Part shown: positions 21,517 through 29,590 of the stretch, piece by piece
How the letters are laid out: the number at the start of each line of letters is the position of its first letter
Numbering within the stretch: the first letter of the stretch is position 1
Virus record (IMG/VR): IMGVR_UViG_3300033149_006207
Span: 1 to 37,056 of that record
DNA from: a virus
DNA: 37,056 nt
Direction: 5' to 3' (one strand)
Translations under genes and position numbers: made by a program
The notes under the pieces: generated by a model
What the model was told of the DNA's origin: nothing
Seen by the model: only the letters and a program-made list of their open reading frames with translations
Databases searched by the model: none

Positions 21517-22026
21517 ATGAAATACGCCACTATAGCAAAAATTTTAAAAAGATCAAAAAAGTCATTACAATATAGAATAAGTAAACTTGGTTTAAAAAAG
21601 ATGAAAATGTGGAGCCGTAAAGAGATAAATTATTTAAAGAAACATTATCCAAGGGGAAATAGTAACGCTATTGCTAATGTTTTGGGGCGAACAGTAGATG
21701 ATATTCATAACAAAGCCTCTAAACTTAAGATTAAGAAAGATATTAGTTTTATGAAAATGGGAGCAAAAAATCCACACTGGAAAGGCGGGAAGAAAATGAT
21801 AATGGGATATGTTGCTGTAAGAAAAAACATGAAATATATCCTGGAACATCGCCTGGTGTATAACAAAACTTTTGGCACAAGGCTGTCTTCAGGGGTAATT
21901 ATTCATCATAAAGACGGTAACCCGCTAAACAACAATCCATCCAATTTAGTAGCCATGTCTTTGGAAGAACATAGTAGATTACACAATAAAAATAGAAAAA
22001 GGAGGGACAATGGTCAATTCATGTAG
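21517..22026 (+). CDS. HNH homing endonuclease with N-terminal HTH repeats
   Basis: 169 aa as started at ATG 21517. Two Myb/HTH-like repeats (YATIAKILKRSKKSLQYRIS and SNAIANVLGRTVDDIHNKAS), a KNPHWKGGKK segment, then the HNH core LEHRLVYNKTF, VIIHHKDGNPLNNNPSNLV and EEHSRLH. The frame is open upstream: 18 more codons from an ATA at 21463 (RRYTKEEDNFIRKNY) would complete the first Myb-like repeat, so the original start may have been lost. Probably a free-standing homing endonuclease. Confidence 0.85.
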   Translation: MKYATIAKILKRSKKSLQYRISKLGLKKMKMWSRKEINYLKKHYPRGNSNAIANVLGRTVDDIHNKASKLKIKKDISFMKMGAKNPHWKGGKKMIMGYVAVRKNMKYILEHRLVYNKTFGTRLSSGVIIHHKDGNPLNNNPSNLVAMSLEEHSRLHNKNRKRRDNGQFM

Positions 22027-22345
22027 AAAGGGGAAACGAGGGGAAAGAGAGGTCGTTCGTCTCTTACGAAAAATATTTCCAAATATAAAAAGAAATATTG
22101 TTCAGGCAAGAGAGGGGGGCGTTGATTTAATAAATTGCTCACCGCTAAATATTGAAATTAAGACAGGAAAACAAGCTAATATTAAAAAGATTAGGAAGTG
22201 GTTAAATCAAGTTAAAGAAGAGGGGCGGCCGGAAAACTTTGATTTAATCATTGCCAACCCAGACCGTGAAGATTGGTGGATAGTAATGCCGTTTGATGAT
22301 TTAATAGAATTATTAGAGTTAATGAAAAAGGAAGGAGTTATATAA
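22010..22345 (+). CDS. Holliday-junction-resolvase-like (Hjc/PD-(D/E)XK) nuclease
   Basis: 111 aa. KGKRGEREVVRLLRK (E12), EGGVDL (D39) and IEIKTGK (E49, K51) give the E...D...ExK core of archaeal Hjc and phage resolvases. Normal length for the family. It would resolve branched DNA before packaging. Shine-Dalgarno AAGGAGG before ATG 22010; overlaps the HNH gene by 17 nt. Confidence 0.86.
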   Translation: MVNSCRKGKRGEREVVRLLRKIFPNIKRNIVQAREGGVDLINCSPLNIEIKTGKQANIKKIRKWLNQVKEEGRPENFDLIIANPDREDWWIVMPFDDLIELLELMKKEGVI

Positions 22346-22536
22346 TGAGCGCTAATAATGTAATTTATATTAACCATAAAACACTTGAGGTATTTTATCA
22401 AGCCTGTATTGATAATGGCTTAAATAATGCTGAAAAAATAGGCAAAGGTAAAACGCTAGATGATGCTTATAAAATTGCTGAAAAATGGCTAGATAAACAA
22501 AATTATTTTTTAGAATATGGTATCCAAATTATATGA
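22345..22536 (+). CDS. Hypothetical protein, 63 aa
   Basis: MSANNVIYINHKTLEVFYQA... with KTLDDAYKIAEKWLDKQNYF, a small alpha/beta domain. Shine-Dalgarno GAAGGAG upstream; one-base overlap with the resolvase gene and a 4-nt overlap with the next gene. Not recognised. Confidence 0.68.
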   Translation: MSANNVIYINHKTLEVFYQACIDNGLNNAEKIGKGKTLDDAYKIAEKWLDKQNYFLEYGIQII

Positions 22537-22823
22537 TGAAAAAAAAGACAATTGAGGAGAAAATAAAAGAAATAGTTGCTTATCATAGTGATGATGGAAC
22601 AAGCGGCTGGTTGCTTGATGATAAACAAATTAAAAAACTAGTTAACTTATTCTCTAGCACTCTCCGTGAGGTGGTTGGAGAGGATGAAGAATGCGATCAT
22701 TTTTTTCAAGATATTAAAAAAGATAATTTGTTATTAAGAGAGGATGGTGCTAGAAAATATGGCCGGAATATGCTTAGACAAGAACAACGTCAGCGAGCTA
22801 AAAAGTTAGGGATTAAAATTTAA
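22533..22823 (+). CDS. Helical protein, paralogue 3 of 3
   Basis: 96 aa. KKKTIEEKIKEIVAY at the N-terminus, KKLVNLFSSTLREVVGEDEE centrally, QEQRQRAKKLGIKI at the end; clearly related to 20708-20983. Function unknown. Confidence 0.7.
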   Translation: MMKKKTIEEKIKEIVAYHSDDGTSGWLLDDKQIKKLVNLFSSTLREVVGEDEECDHFFQDIKKDNLLLREDGARKYGRNMLRQEQRQRAKKLGIKI

Positions 22824-22846
22824 CGATTATTAGTTAAAGAAGAAAA

Positions 22847-22999
22847 ATGACTAAAGAGAGAAAGCCTAAACTGCGTCGAGTCGGTTTAGAGCTAAATGAT
22901 ACTCAGCTCTCTTGCGTGCCAATTCCTGCCACTAGAGCGGAAAAGAAGCGCAAAAAGCCCAAAAGAAGACTCGGGTCTTTTTGGACAGATAAATATTAA
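22847..22999 (+). CDS. Small basic protein, last early gene
   Basis: 50 aa, MTKERKPKLRRVGLELNDTQ ..., ending in a Lys/Arg cluster (AEKKRKKPKRRLGSFW). It may bind nucleic acid. Weak ribosome site (AAGAAG). It ends at the convergent junction with the late operon. Confidence 0.6.
   Translation: MTKERKPKLRRVGLELNDTQLSCVPIPATRAEKKRKKPKRRLGSFWTDKY
22959..22984. terminator. Candidate terminator at the convergent junction
   Basis: CCAAAA...AGAC-TCGG-GTCT...TTTTGG, an imperfect hairpin with a T-run inside the end of 22847-22999. It is the only such structure at the meeting point of the early and late transcripts. Moderate to weak. Confidence 0.4.
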
Positions 23000-23000
23000 A

Positions 23001-23183
23001 TTATTTGTCTTCGTTTTTCCTACAAGCAAGGTGGCCTGACCACCAAGCAGTTCTTAACGCCGCTGAAGCAATCTCAAACCTTACTCTAGGCGAATAACTG
23101 CCAAAGTCTTCTGAGCTTAAAATTCTTACCCAGTTTCTAATGCTTTTAATACATTGGTCTTCTTCAGGTTTTCTTTCTATCAT
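23001..23183 (-). CDS. Hypothetical protein at the end of the late operon
   Basis: 60 aa, with IKSIRNWVRILSSEDFGSYS and a helical SPRVRFEIASAALRTAW segment. Overlaps the phosphoesterase gene by 20 nt. Not recognised. Confidence 0.6.
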   Translation of the reverse strand: MIERKPEEDQCIKSIRNWVRILSSEDFGSYSPRVRFEIASAALRTAWWSGHLACRKNEDK

Positions 23184-24227
23184 TGCGTAGAGCGGCTAAT
23201 AAATAATGGGCTTCGTGAGCCAATAATCCTGTTTCAAAATCCAAATGCGTGTCAAGAATTCTTTTTCTTGGGTAGATAGTAACAGACTCGCCTGATGGTT
23301 CGCCAGATACTCCCCTTCTTTGCTGTATCCAAGCGTCAGGAACTTTGCCAATCCCCTTATAAGTGCCGGAACGGATATAAGCAACGATTTTCCTTTCTTT
23401 GCCTTCATAGGACATATGGGTTGCTCCCCAATGCTTGTGAGCTCCGATAATAATATCTGCCTGCATATTTTCATTTAAACGGTTCATTTGCTTAAGAGCG
23501 TGAACTTCATTAAAGTTAGACTCAAACGGACCTACCTGATGATAAAGCACCATCCGGTATTTTTGTTTGGTCCGCCTGCCGTCGGTAAACCTTAAATCAA
23601 GATGGCCGCCATTTTCCAAAATAGGAAATTGCCGTCCCTCATAACCAAATATCAGTTTGTTAATATCTTGTCCAGCCACTTGATAGGTCCAACCTTCATG
23701 GCAAGGCGACTCAACTGCTCCCAAAATCTTGCCTGCCTCATCCAGCTCTTGAATGATTTTTCGCATTGCTATTACCTGCTGATTAGGCGGAATGGCATTA
23801 GCCAACATCCCGTCAGGGTATTTTGCCGGAATAGCATTATCAATTAAGTTGCTCATCAGCACAATATAAGCGTTAGGAGTGGCTATAATCTCTTCCATAT
23901 CTTGGTGGAATTTGTCTGTGTCAGTATAAATCGAACCATAGTGGACATCACCAATAGCAAAGATGGTAATCGGCAGTTCAGTGCCAAATTTAATTTCAGC
24001 CCGTGGCTGGGTAACTTTTGCCTCAAGATAACCCCGCGTTGCCTCAGTAATATTTTTTCTAACTCCTCTAATCGACAATTCGCTTGATTTAATCCCGACA
24101 AACTCCGGCGTAAAATGCTCCCATTTTGACTTTTCTCTTAAGCCCGCTCAAGAGTCTCATCCGGAAGGTCAATGGCTTCTTCTGGGATATACATTTGCTT
24201 TTCAGCCCTAATTTCTTTTATCCCCAT
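23164..24227 (-). CDS. Calcineurin-like metallophosphoesterase, one frameshift
   Basis: The uninterrupted part (from about 24137) carries the metal-binding order of the family: AIGDVHYGS, VLMSNLIDN, SPCHEGW, LYHQVGPF and IIIGAHKHWG. It has no ATG, only a TTG at 24078. Upstream, ATG 24227 with a good GAAAGGA site begins MGIKEIRAEKQMYIPEEAID and stops at TAA 24140-24138. Adding one T there joins ...ETLERA to LREKSKWEHFTPEFVG without a break, giving about 354 aa. So this is one gene with a one-base indel (real or technical). Likely a phage nuclease or phosphatase; substrate unknown. Confidence 0.78.
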
Positions 24228-24456
24228 TTTCTATCCTTTCTATTAACTTATGTAATCGTTGGTGTTCTTTTCTGAGCAACGGGCAAAGGTTTGAAAGCTG
24301 GTCAACATCAAAACCGTAAAGGGGAGAGTTTCTGTTGGCGGCGTCTGAGCGGAAAACTATGTGGTGGATATCGTAGGAGTGATTTTTCGGACTAATACCG
24401 TATATTTTTAAAACACGGCGTTTGTTTTTCAGATAACGCCGCCTTTCTTTACTCAT
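24208..24456 (-). CDS. Small HNH nuclease
   Basis: 82 aa. HNH core YDIHHIVFRSD, LSNLCPLLRKEHQRLHKL (H-H, N, H). Basic N-terminus (ERRRYLKNKRRVLKI). Many phages carry one such protein, often with packaging or recombination roles. Overlaps the phosphoesterase start by 20 nt. Confidence 0.76.
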   Translation of the reverse strand: MSKERRRYLKNKRRVLKIYGISPKNHSYDIHHIVFRSDAANRNSPLYGFDVDQLSNLCPLLRKEHQRLHKLIERIENGDKRN

Positions 24457-24638
24457 ATCGGCCGACTCCTTTCTCTAAGGAAAATTTTAACTTTGTGTTT
24501 TTCGCTTGAGAAACTAAGCGAATGGCTAATAGCTGTATCATAAGCAACTTTTCTGGTAATAAAATCTTCTTTGTCAGCAACATAAAGGCTTTTATTGCAT
24601 CTTAAACAAAAAACCTCAACCTGATGTTCTTTTCCCAT
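24453..24638 (-). CDS. Hypothetical protein, 61 aa
   Basis: MGKEHQVEVFCLRCNKSLYV..., with a single C-L-R-C pair near residues 11-14 and a basic end (FLRERSRPI). ATGA overlap with the HNH gene. No Shine-Dalgarno; it follows the inverted repeat at 24669-24753. Not recognised. Confidence 0.6.
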   Translation of the reverse strand: MGKEHQVEVFCLRCNKSLYVADKEDFITRKVAYDTAISHSLSFSSEKHKVKIFLRERSRPI

Positions 24639-24668
24639 AGCTTTGACTTTTTTTCAAAATATGTATAA

Positions 24669-24753
24669 AATACGCATTGAGGCCAAGTAAAAGCAAATCC
24701 CAAAAAAATACCTGCTTTATGCAAGTCAATGGCTTTTATTTGGCCTCCGTATT
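24669..24753. repeat. Long imperfect inverted repeat between late genes
   Basis: GAGGCCAAGTAAAAGC (24679-24694) pairs with GCTTTTATTTGGCCTC (24732-24747) with one mismatch, and AATACG/CGTATT extends it across a 4-nt bulge. The loop is 37 nt. There is no terminal T-run on either strand, so it is not a standard terminator; an RNase III/processing site or regulatory fold is possible. Confidence 0.7.
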
Positions 24754-24754
24754 T

Positions 24755-24991
24755 TTAAAGTTTTACAATTCCAAAACTTTGTCCCTTGCCGCTTCTGCCG
24801 GCTTCTTGTTTACCGGTTATATGTAAGTATCGGTCAAACGCTCTTAATAAAACTGTTCCGGCAATTGCCCACCAGGCGTTAATATCAGCCAGCATAGTAA
24901 TTCCAAAAGGAATGACTGCCAGCAATAATAACCTGATTGGCTCTTTGACGGCTTCTAATAGCGCTTTTCTTTGAGCTTCTGTCAGCCTCAT
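24755..24991 (-). CDS. Holin-like membrane protein
   Basis: 78 aa from ATG 24991 with GGGAGGT upstream; an earlier in-frame start at 25012 lies before that site and is rejected. Two transmembrane segments (PIRLLLLAVIPFGITMLADI and WWAIAGTVLLRAF) and a charged C-terminus, the class II holin layout. It lies with another membrane protein and a peptidase, so a lysis module is plausible. Confidence 0.65.
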   Translation of the reverse strand: MRLTEAQRKALLEAVKEPIRLLLLAVIPFGITMLADINAWWAIAGTVLLRAFDRYLHITGKQEAGRSGKGQSFGIVKL

Positions 24992-24993
24992 AT

Positions 24994-25314
24994 TTACCTC
25001 CCTGCTACCCAAAAAATAATTTTGTCTAATTTCTCATTTAGCTTTTCAATATGATAGTCTAATTTTTGCCCAACTTCAATAATACTGTCCCTGTTTTTGT
25101 CCGACTGCTGTTCAATTGCTTCAACCCTTTGGGCTAATTCCCCAATACTTTTAAAAACCGGTTGCAACTTATAATAAAAGACAGCGTTAATAATAAGAAC
25201 ACCAAAAGAGATAATAGTAATGATAGCTGGCTTGACTTCATTGATAAATCGCGCCACATCCCTGATGCTAGGAAGCGTTTTATGATGGTTAGTGTTTTTA
25301 CTATTCTTAGCCAT
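24994..25314 (-). CDS. Membrane-anchored coiled-coil protein
   Basis: 106 aa. One transmembrane segment (AIITIISFGVLIINAVFYY, about 30-48), then a coiled coil (IGELAQRVEAIEQQSDKNRD) to the C-terminus. A spanin-like or holin-partner role is possible from position. Overlaps the peptidase gene by 8 nt. Confidence 0.68.
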   Translation of the reverse strand: MAKNSKNTNHHKTLPSIRDVARFINEVKPAIITIISFGVLIINAVFYYKLQPVFKSIGELAQRVEAIEQQSDKNRDSIIEVGQKLDYHIEKLNEKLDKIIFWVAGR

Positions 25315-26193
25315 ATTGTTTTTTTTTGTTAAATATCCTTCTAAATAATTCAGCCAGCAATTCGTGCGGCTTGGCTTTATCTAAGTTTTTCTCCTGAGAA
25401 TTCTCATACCACCTTTTATAGTCCTGCTTTTCTTTTTCTAAAGTTTTTAATTTTTCCTCTAATTTTGCAATTTTATTATTAGCAGTTGAAAGTTTGTCTG
25501 CTAAAGCCCCTGCCTCTTTTTTAATTTCCTCATTTTCAGCCAAAAGTTCTTTGCTCTGTTTAGCCAAATCTTTCCGCACCACTTCAGAAGAATGATACTT
25601 CTTCTGTAAATTTTCTAATTCTTTTATTTTTAACTTTAATTCTTTGTCTTTTTTCTCAAGCTGTTTTAAGAGATCGGCGTGCTGGCGTAAACATTCGCTT
25701 AAGGCGTTGTTAGGCTTATTCTCCGGCTTGTTTTCCTCTTTTTTTGGGGTAAGTATCCTTAGTGATAAAACCTTGTCGTATTTGGCTTTTAAAAAGTATT
25801 CTTCGCCGGTCCAGGGATCAACAATTAAAATATCAGAGGTTTTGTCATCAAAGCCGTGGGCTACGGCAAAATGCATTTGAATTCCCCTTACTTCACGGTT
25901 GAAATCAACTTTAAAAATCGTCGGGTGTCCCTGCCTTATTCTTTGCCTAATAATGCTTCGCAGTTCTTTATCTTCTCCGTCTTTCCATTCAAAATCCATA
26001 TCAAAATGCTTTTTAACCCCACCCCAGTTGATATAAGCGCCATTAAAGCCGCCAACCCGTTTAAGGAGTTCGTTCAAGGATGAGGGGTTAAAGTCAGACA
26101 GCCATACTCCCCAATAGTATTATTGGAATTACCAAGATGAACGCTTTTCCAACTAAACGCTCTTTGACTATATTTTTTAACTTTTAATTTCAT
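25307..26193 (-). pseudogene. C39-like cysteine peptidase, broken by a frame change and deletion
   Basis: The start ATG 26193 overlaps the TGA of the 1129-aa gene (ATGA). The first frame gives YSQRAFSWKSVHLGNSNNTI then GEYGCL, the N-terminus and catalytic Cys of C39-like peptidases, but stops at 26074. Another frame continues with PSSLNELLKRVGGFNGAYIN, the catalytic His in MHFAVAHGF and the Asp region ILIVDPWTGEEYFL, then a long coiled-coil tail of about 130 residues. The Cys-to-PSSLNE distance is shorter than in intact members. As written, no single polypeptide contains both Cys and His. It may have acted as a peptidoglycan endopeptidase. Confidence 0.72.
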
Positions 26194-29100
26194 AATTCTC
26201 CTCTCTTTCTCATTTCGGACAGCTGTTTGTAAACAGTATCCGTAATTATTTTAGCATTTATCCATTTTTTAACCAATGCGTTTTTTTCCTCTCTTGTCTT
26301 AAGTTTTTTTAATTCAGCAGCAATTGCTTTTGCTCGAGTGCCGTCATAAACCGGCAAAGATTTTATAGTTGATTCTTTTCTTGATAAGCCAGCTTTTTTT
26401 TCTTTAACTATCTTTTCTAATTCGCGGTAAAGAAGTGGATCAGTGCTTTTAATTTCCCCAGCTCTCTTGTTTGCTTCAACAGGATCAATTTTAGATAATT
26501 GGTTATAAAGCCTGCTGGCTTGTTGTTTTCTTTTTGCCTGTTCTTTTTGAGATTGTCTTTTAATTTTATAAACCTCATTTAAATCAATATCCTGAAATCT
26601 AAGAGGGGCCTCTGCCATCTTTGCTAAAGTTTCTTCTGGCGAGTCTTGGCCGGTTATTAAACCAGAAACTGCTTGAAGTTGCGGCGGCACTCCAACAAGC
26701 CTACCAGCCTGTTGAGCTAAATTAACCGCTTGTTGACTAACAGTCATTGGCCGGCCATAAACATCCTGACCTAAAATTGGTTTACCACGATAATCAACAT
26801 TAGCTAGCAAACCAACAACAACACCCAAAGGAATTGATAATCTGTTTCTTATTATTCTGGGGATAGCAGAAAAATCGCCTTTAACTAAAGCAGAGACAAT
26901 CTCATAAGGTAATCTGACAAAATCTGCTGCTGTCCCAAATGGTCTAACAAATATTGTTTGTCCTTTAGAGTCTTTTCCAACTGCTACCTCAAATTCCCTT
27001 CCAGCTGGATTTTGGTGCAACCATCTGCCAGTAAAAATTTTATTGGCAAATGTTGCCCCAAGATACATCATTGCTAGGTTTCTTAAAATTGTTCTGTATG
27101 CTTTATATTCTGGCGTTTTTGGGTTGGCAATTGATCTTAATATCCCGCCAGCTGTCCTAACTTGTGTTTCTGCCCAATCAGGAGCCAAAAGTCCAGCCCT
27201 TAATAATGATTGAAGATTTTTATCTCGGCCTAAGGCATCAATGTTAATACCGCCATAAATAGAGTTAGTTATTTTTGCCGCCATTTTTCCTGCCTCTTTT
27301 TTATTTACTCCGCTTGAAACCAAATCATCAAATACTTCTTTAAAATGCTTTAGCTTTAGGGCGGGTATCATTTGTTGAAATAAGGGTTTTTCCATCCAAT
27401 CTTTTCTTAGTTCTCCAGCCTTACCCAAAAGCTTTTTTAATTGTCCTCTCTCCATTTCAACAATACTGTGTCCTTCAGTTGAAATAGTTAAACCGTTTTT
27501 AACTGCAAATTCAGCTAAGGGAAGATTTTTTATTAAGTCCTTTTCGGCAATATCTGGTTTAATCATATATTTAACTCCGGTTAAAAAGCCTTCAACTGGA
27601 TTTTTTGAGGCCATAACATTTCTGGCTAGAATATTAAAGCCGTGAAAGTTAATTGCTGTTTTAGGCACACCAGCAGAAAGGGCAATGTTTTTAACTCTTG
27701 AAGCATAATTTGCCAACTGTTCAATTGGCCCGTCTGGGTTTTTCAAATAATTGTTAATTAAATCAGCCAATGGTTTTGGCGCAGAAAATGTGCCGACATA
27801 AGTTTCTTTGCCGATTTTAACTTTTCTTGTTGGAAATCTATCAGGATCAAGCGTAACCCAACCTAGCCCCTTTGTTTGCGGTGATGGTTGGATCAATTTT
27901 TCTTTAATTAAATAATTAAAGAATTCCCGATCAGCTAGCGTTTTGTTAACTCTTCCCTGATACCAGCCGGCCAATTCTGAAATTGTAGTAAAGCGTGGTG
28001 TTAATCCTTTTTCAATTCCCTCTTTGTAGCTGTCAATTACTTTTTCAAAAGTAAATCCTGGCTTCATTGTAAATGTCCGGCCCAATACTTCGGCTACCTT
28101 TTCTTCTGGTTCTTGCCATAATTGCGGGATATAGTTTTTCTGATAATTGATTTGCTTATCTATTTTCTTTATCTTTTCATAAGCGTTATCAAAAAACCTT
28201 CTTAGCTCTTTATATTTGCCCTTATTTTTACCGGCCTGAACCGCAAATATACCGTCAATTCCGCCTTCATCAAGATAAGCAAATTCTTTTCTTTTAGCAA
28301 AATCTGCTATTTTGGCCGCGTTTCTTTTATTTACCCAGTTCTCAAATTGAGCCTTAATATCTGGGAGAATTGTCGCTCTTGGTCCACGGCCTTGGCCGCC
28401 ATAACTGGCTGTTTCTGCATACCTTCTTGCTGATTCAGTTGTATCAATTTCGGGCAATTTGCCGCCCTTTAATCTTTTTGCTCTTTCTAATTGTGAAATA
28501 AAATCGTCGGCTTTGGTAATTTTTGGAGCTTTTATTTTAGTGGGCTTTGCTTCTAATTTTCTTATGCCAAAACCAACAAAAGGCTCTGGGCTTCTTGCTT
28601 TAGCAAATCTATCATTAGCAAATTTAGCAATTACATTAAGCCATTCTCCTGGCTTTAGAATTGACAGTCGTTTCATTTCCCTAGTGTTGGCTATATCTTT
28701 TAGCGGCCCCTCTGCTAATTCTTGAGCCCATTCAAACATTTTAATTTGGGCTCTAGGGCTCATTTTGTCATAAGTTCCTTTAGCAGACATTACCATACTT
28801 AAAGAATTTGCAATATCTTCAAGATGGCCAAACCTTTTTAAAAAGTTCTTAGCGTCAACGCTACTTTTTATGCCACCAGCAAGCAGTGCGCCAACCCCTA
28901 GCGTTTTACCAATGGCGCTGCCTACTCCTGCCCCAATTAAACCAGTCGCTGTTTCCTCAGCAGTTGTTTTAAAATATGGTTTCTTTTGTAATATAGCCTC
29001 AGCTGGGCCATAAACTAAAGCAGAAGAGGCTAATTCCCCGATGGCAGCCCTTCCTAATCCTCTTGCCACTCTAGAAGCAAGTCTTGTTCCTTGCGGTAAA

Positions 29101-29579
29101 TATTTTCCCAAAGAAGTCGCCGCTGGAGCTTCAAGCCATTTTCCAAATTGGGCATAAAAAGGAGCATTAAAAACAATATCCATTGGCAATGTTTCTCTTA
29201 ATGGGCGCGATTCTCTAATTTTTCTAATTGCTTGCAAGTTAGTTCTCATTCTTTCCCTTGTCTTTGAAGGAAGAAAAGGCGTCATTGCTGCCATTCCTAA
29301 GGTGGCTGGAACACTTTTAATTGCTCCATAAAGGAGTTGTTCATAACGAGGATGTTTGCCCAAAAATTGTTGCAAATTTTGAGTTCTTTCTTCTGCTGTT
29401 GGAAAACGAAGGTATTTCGCCGTTTCAAAGGCTCTCCGAACAGGAGCAACCTTAGAAGAAATAAATTTGCCAATACTAGACAATCTTCGTGAGGCAGCCT
29501 CTTCTTTTTTAAGCTGCCTCCGCTGAAGATCATCAAACAAACTTCTGGCTGCGGACAAAGCGCTCTTAAATATTGCCAT
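26190..29579 (-). CDS. Large polyvalent internal virion protein (LPD38-like)
   Basis: 1129 aa. The N-terminal third has basic helices and Gly/Ala-rich hydrophobic segments (GLIGAGVGSAIGKTLGVGAL). The middle contains NYIPQLWQEPEEKVAEVLGR and SELAGWYQGRVNKTLADREF. Residues ~640-700 contain AINFHGFNILARNVMASKNP, as in LPD38-type regions of giant phage polyvalent proteins. The C-terminus is Lys-rich. Such proteins are packaged in podovirus heads and probably enter the host with the DNA. Coupled to the peptidase by ATGA; no ribosome site is seen at its own start. Confidence 0.78.
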   Translation of the reverse strand: MAIFKSALSAARSLFDDLQRRQLKKEEAASRRLSSIGKFISSKVAPVRRAFETAKYLRFPTAEERTQNLQQFLGKHPRYEQLLYGAIKSVPATLGMAAMTPFLPSKTRERMRTNLQAIRKIRESRPLRETLPMDIVFNAPFYAQFGKWLEAPAATSLGKYLPQGTRLASRVARGLGRAAIGELASSALVYGPAEAILQKKPYFKTTAEETATGLIGAGVGSAIGKTLGVGALLAGGIKSSVDAKNFLKRFGHLEDIANSLSMVMSAKGTYDKMSPRAQIKMFEWAQELAEGPLKDIANTREMKRLSILKPGEWLNVIAKFANDRFAKARSPEPFVGFGIRKLEAKPTKIKAPKITKADDFISQLERAKRLKGGKLPEIDTTESARRYAETASYGGQGRGPRATILPDIKAQFENWVNKRNAAKIADFAKRKEFAYLDEGGIDGIFAVQAGKNKGKYKELRRFFDNAYEKIKKIDKQINYQKNYIPQLWQEPEEKVAEVLGRTFTMKPGFTFEKVIDSYKEGIEKGLTPRFTTISELAGWYQGRVNKTLADREFFNYLIKEKLIQPSPQTKGLGWVTLDPDRFPTRKVKIGKETYVGTFSAPKPLADLINNYLKNPDGPIEQLANYASRVKNIALSAGVPKTAINFHGFNILARNVMASKNPVEGFLTGVKYMIKPDIAEKDLIKNLPLAEFAVKNGLTISTEGHSIVEMERGQLKKLLGKAGELRKDWMEKPLFQQMIPALKLKHFKEVFDDLVSSGVNKKEAGKMAAKITNSIYGGINIDALGRDKNLQSLLRAGLLAPDWAETQVRTAGGILRSIANPKTPEYKAYRTILRNLAMMYLGATFANKIFTGRWLHQNPAGREFEVAVGKDSKGQTIFVRPFGTAADFVRLPYEIVSALVKGDFSAIPRIIRNRLSIPLGVVVGLLANVDYRGKPILGQDVYGRPMTVSQQAVNLAQQAGRLVGVPPQLQAVSGLITGQDSPEETLAKMAEAPLRFQDIDLNEVYKIKRQSQKEQAKRKQQASRLYNQLSKIDPVEANKRAGEIKSTDPLLYRELEKIVKEKKAGLSRKESTIKSLPVYDGTRAKAIAAELKKLKTREEKNALVKKWINAKIITDTVYKQLSEMRKRGEL

Positions 29580-29590
29580 TTTTATTTAAT

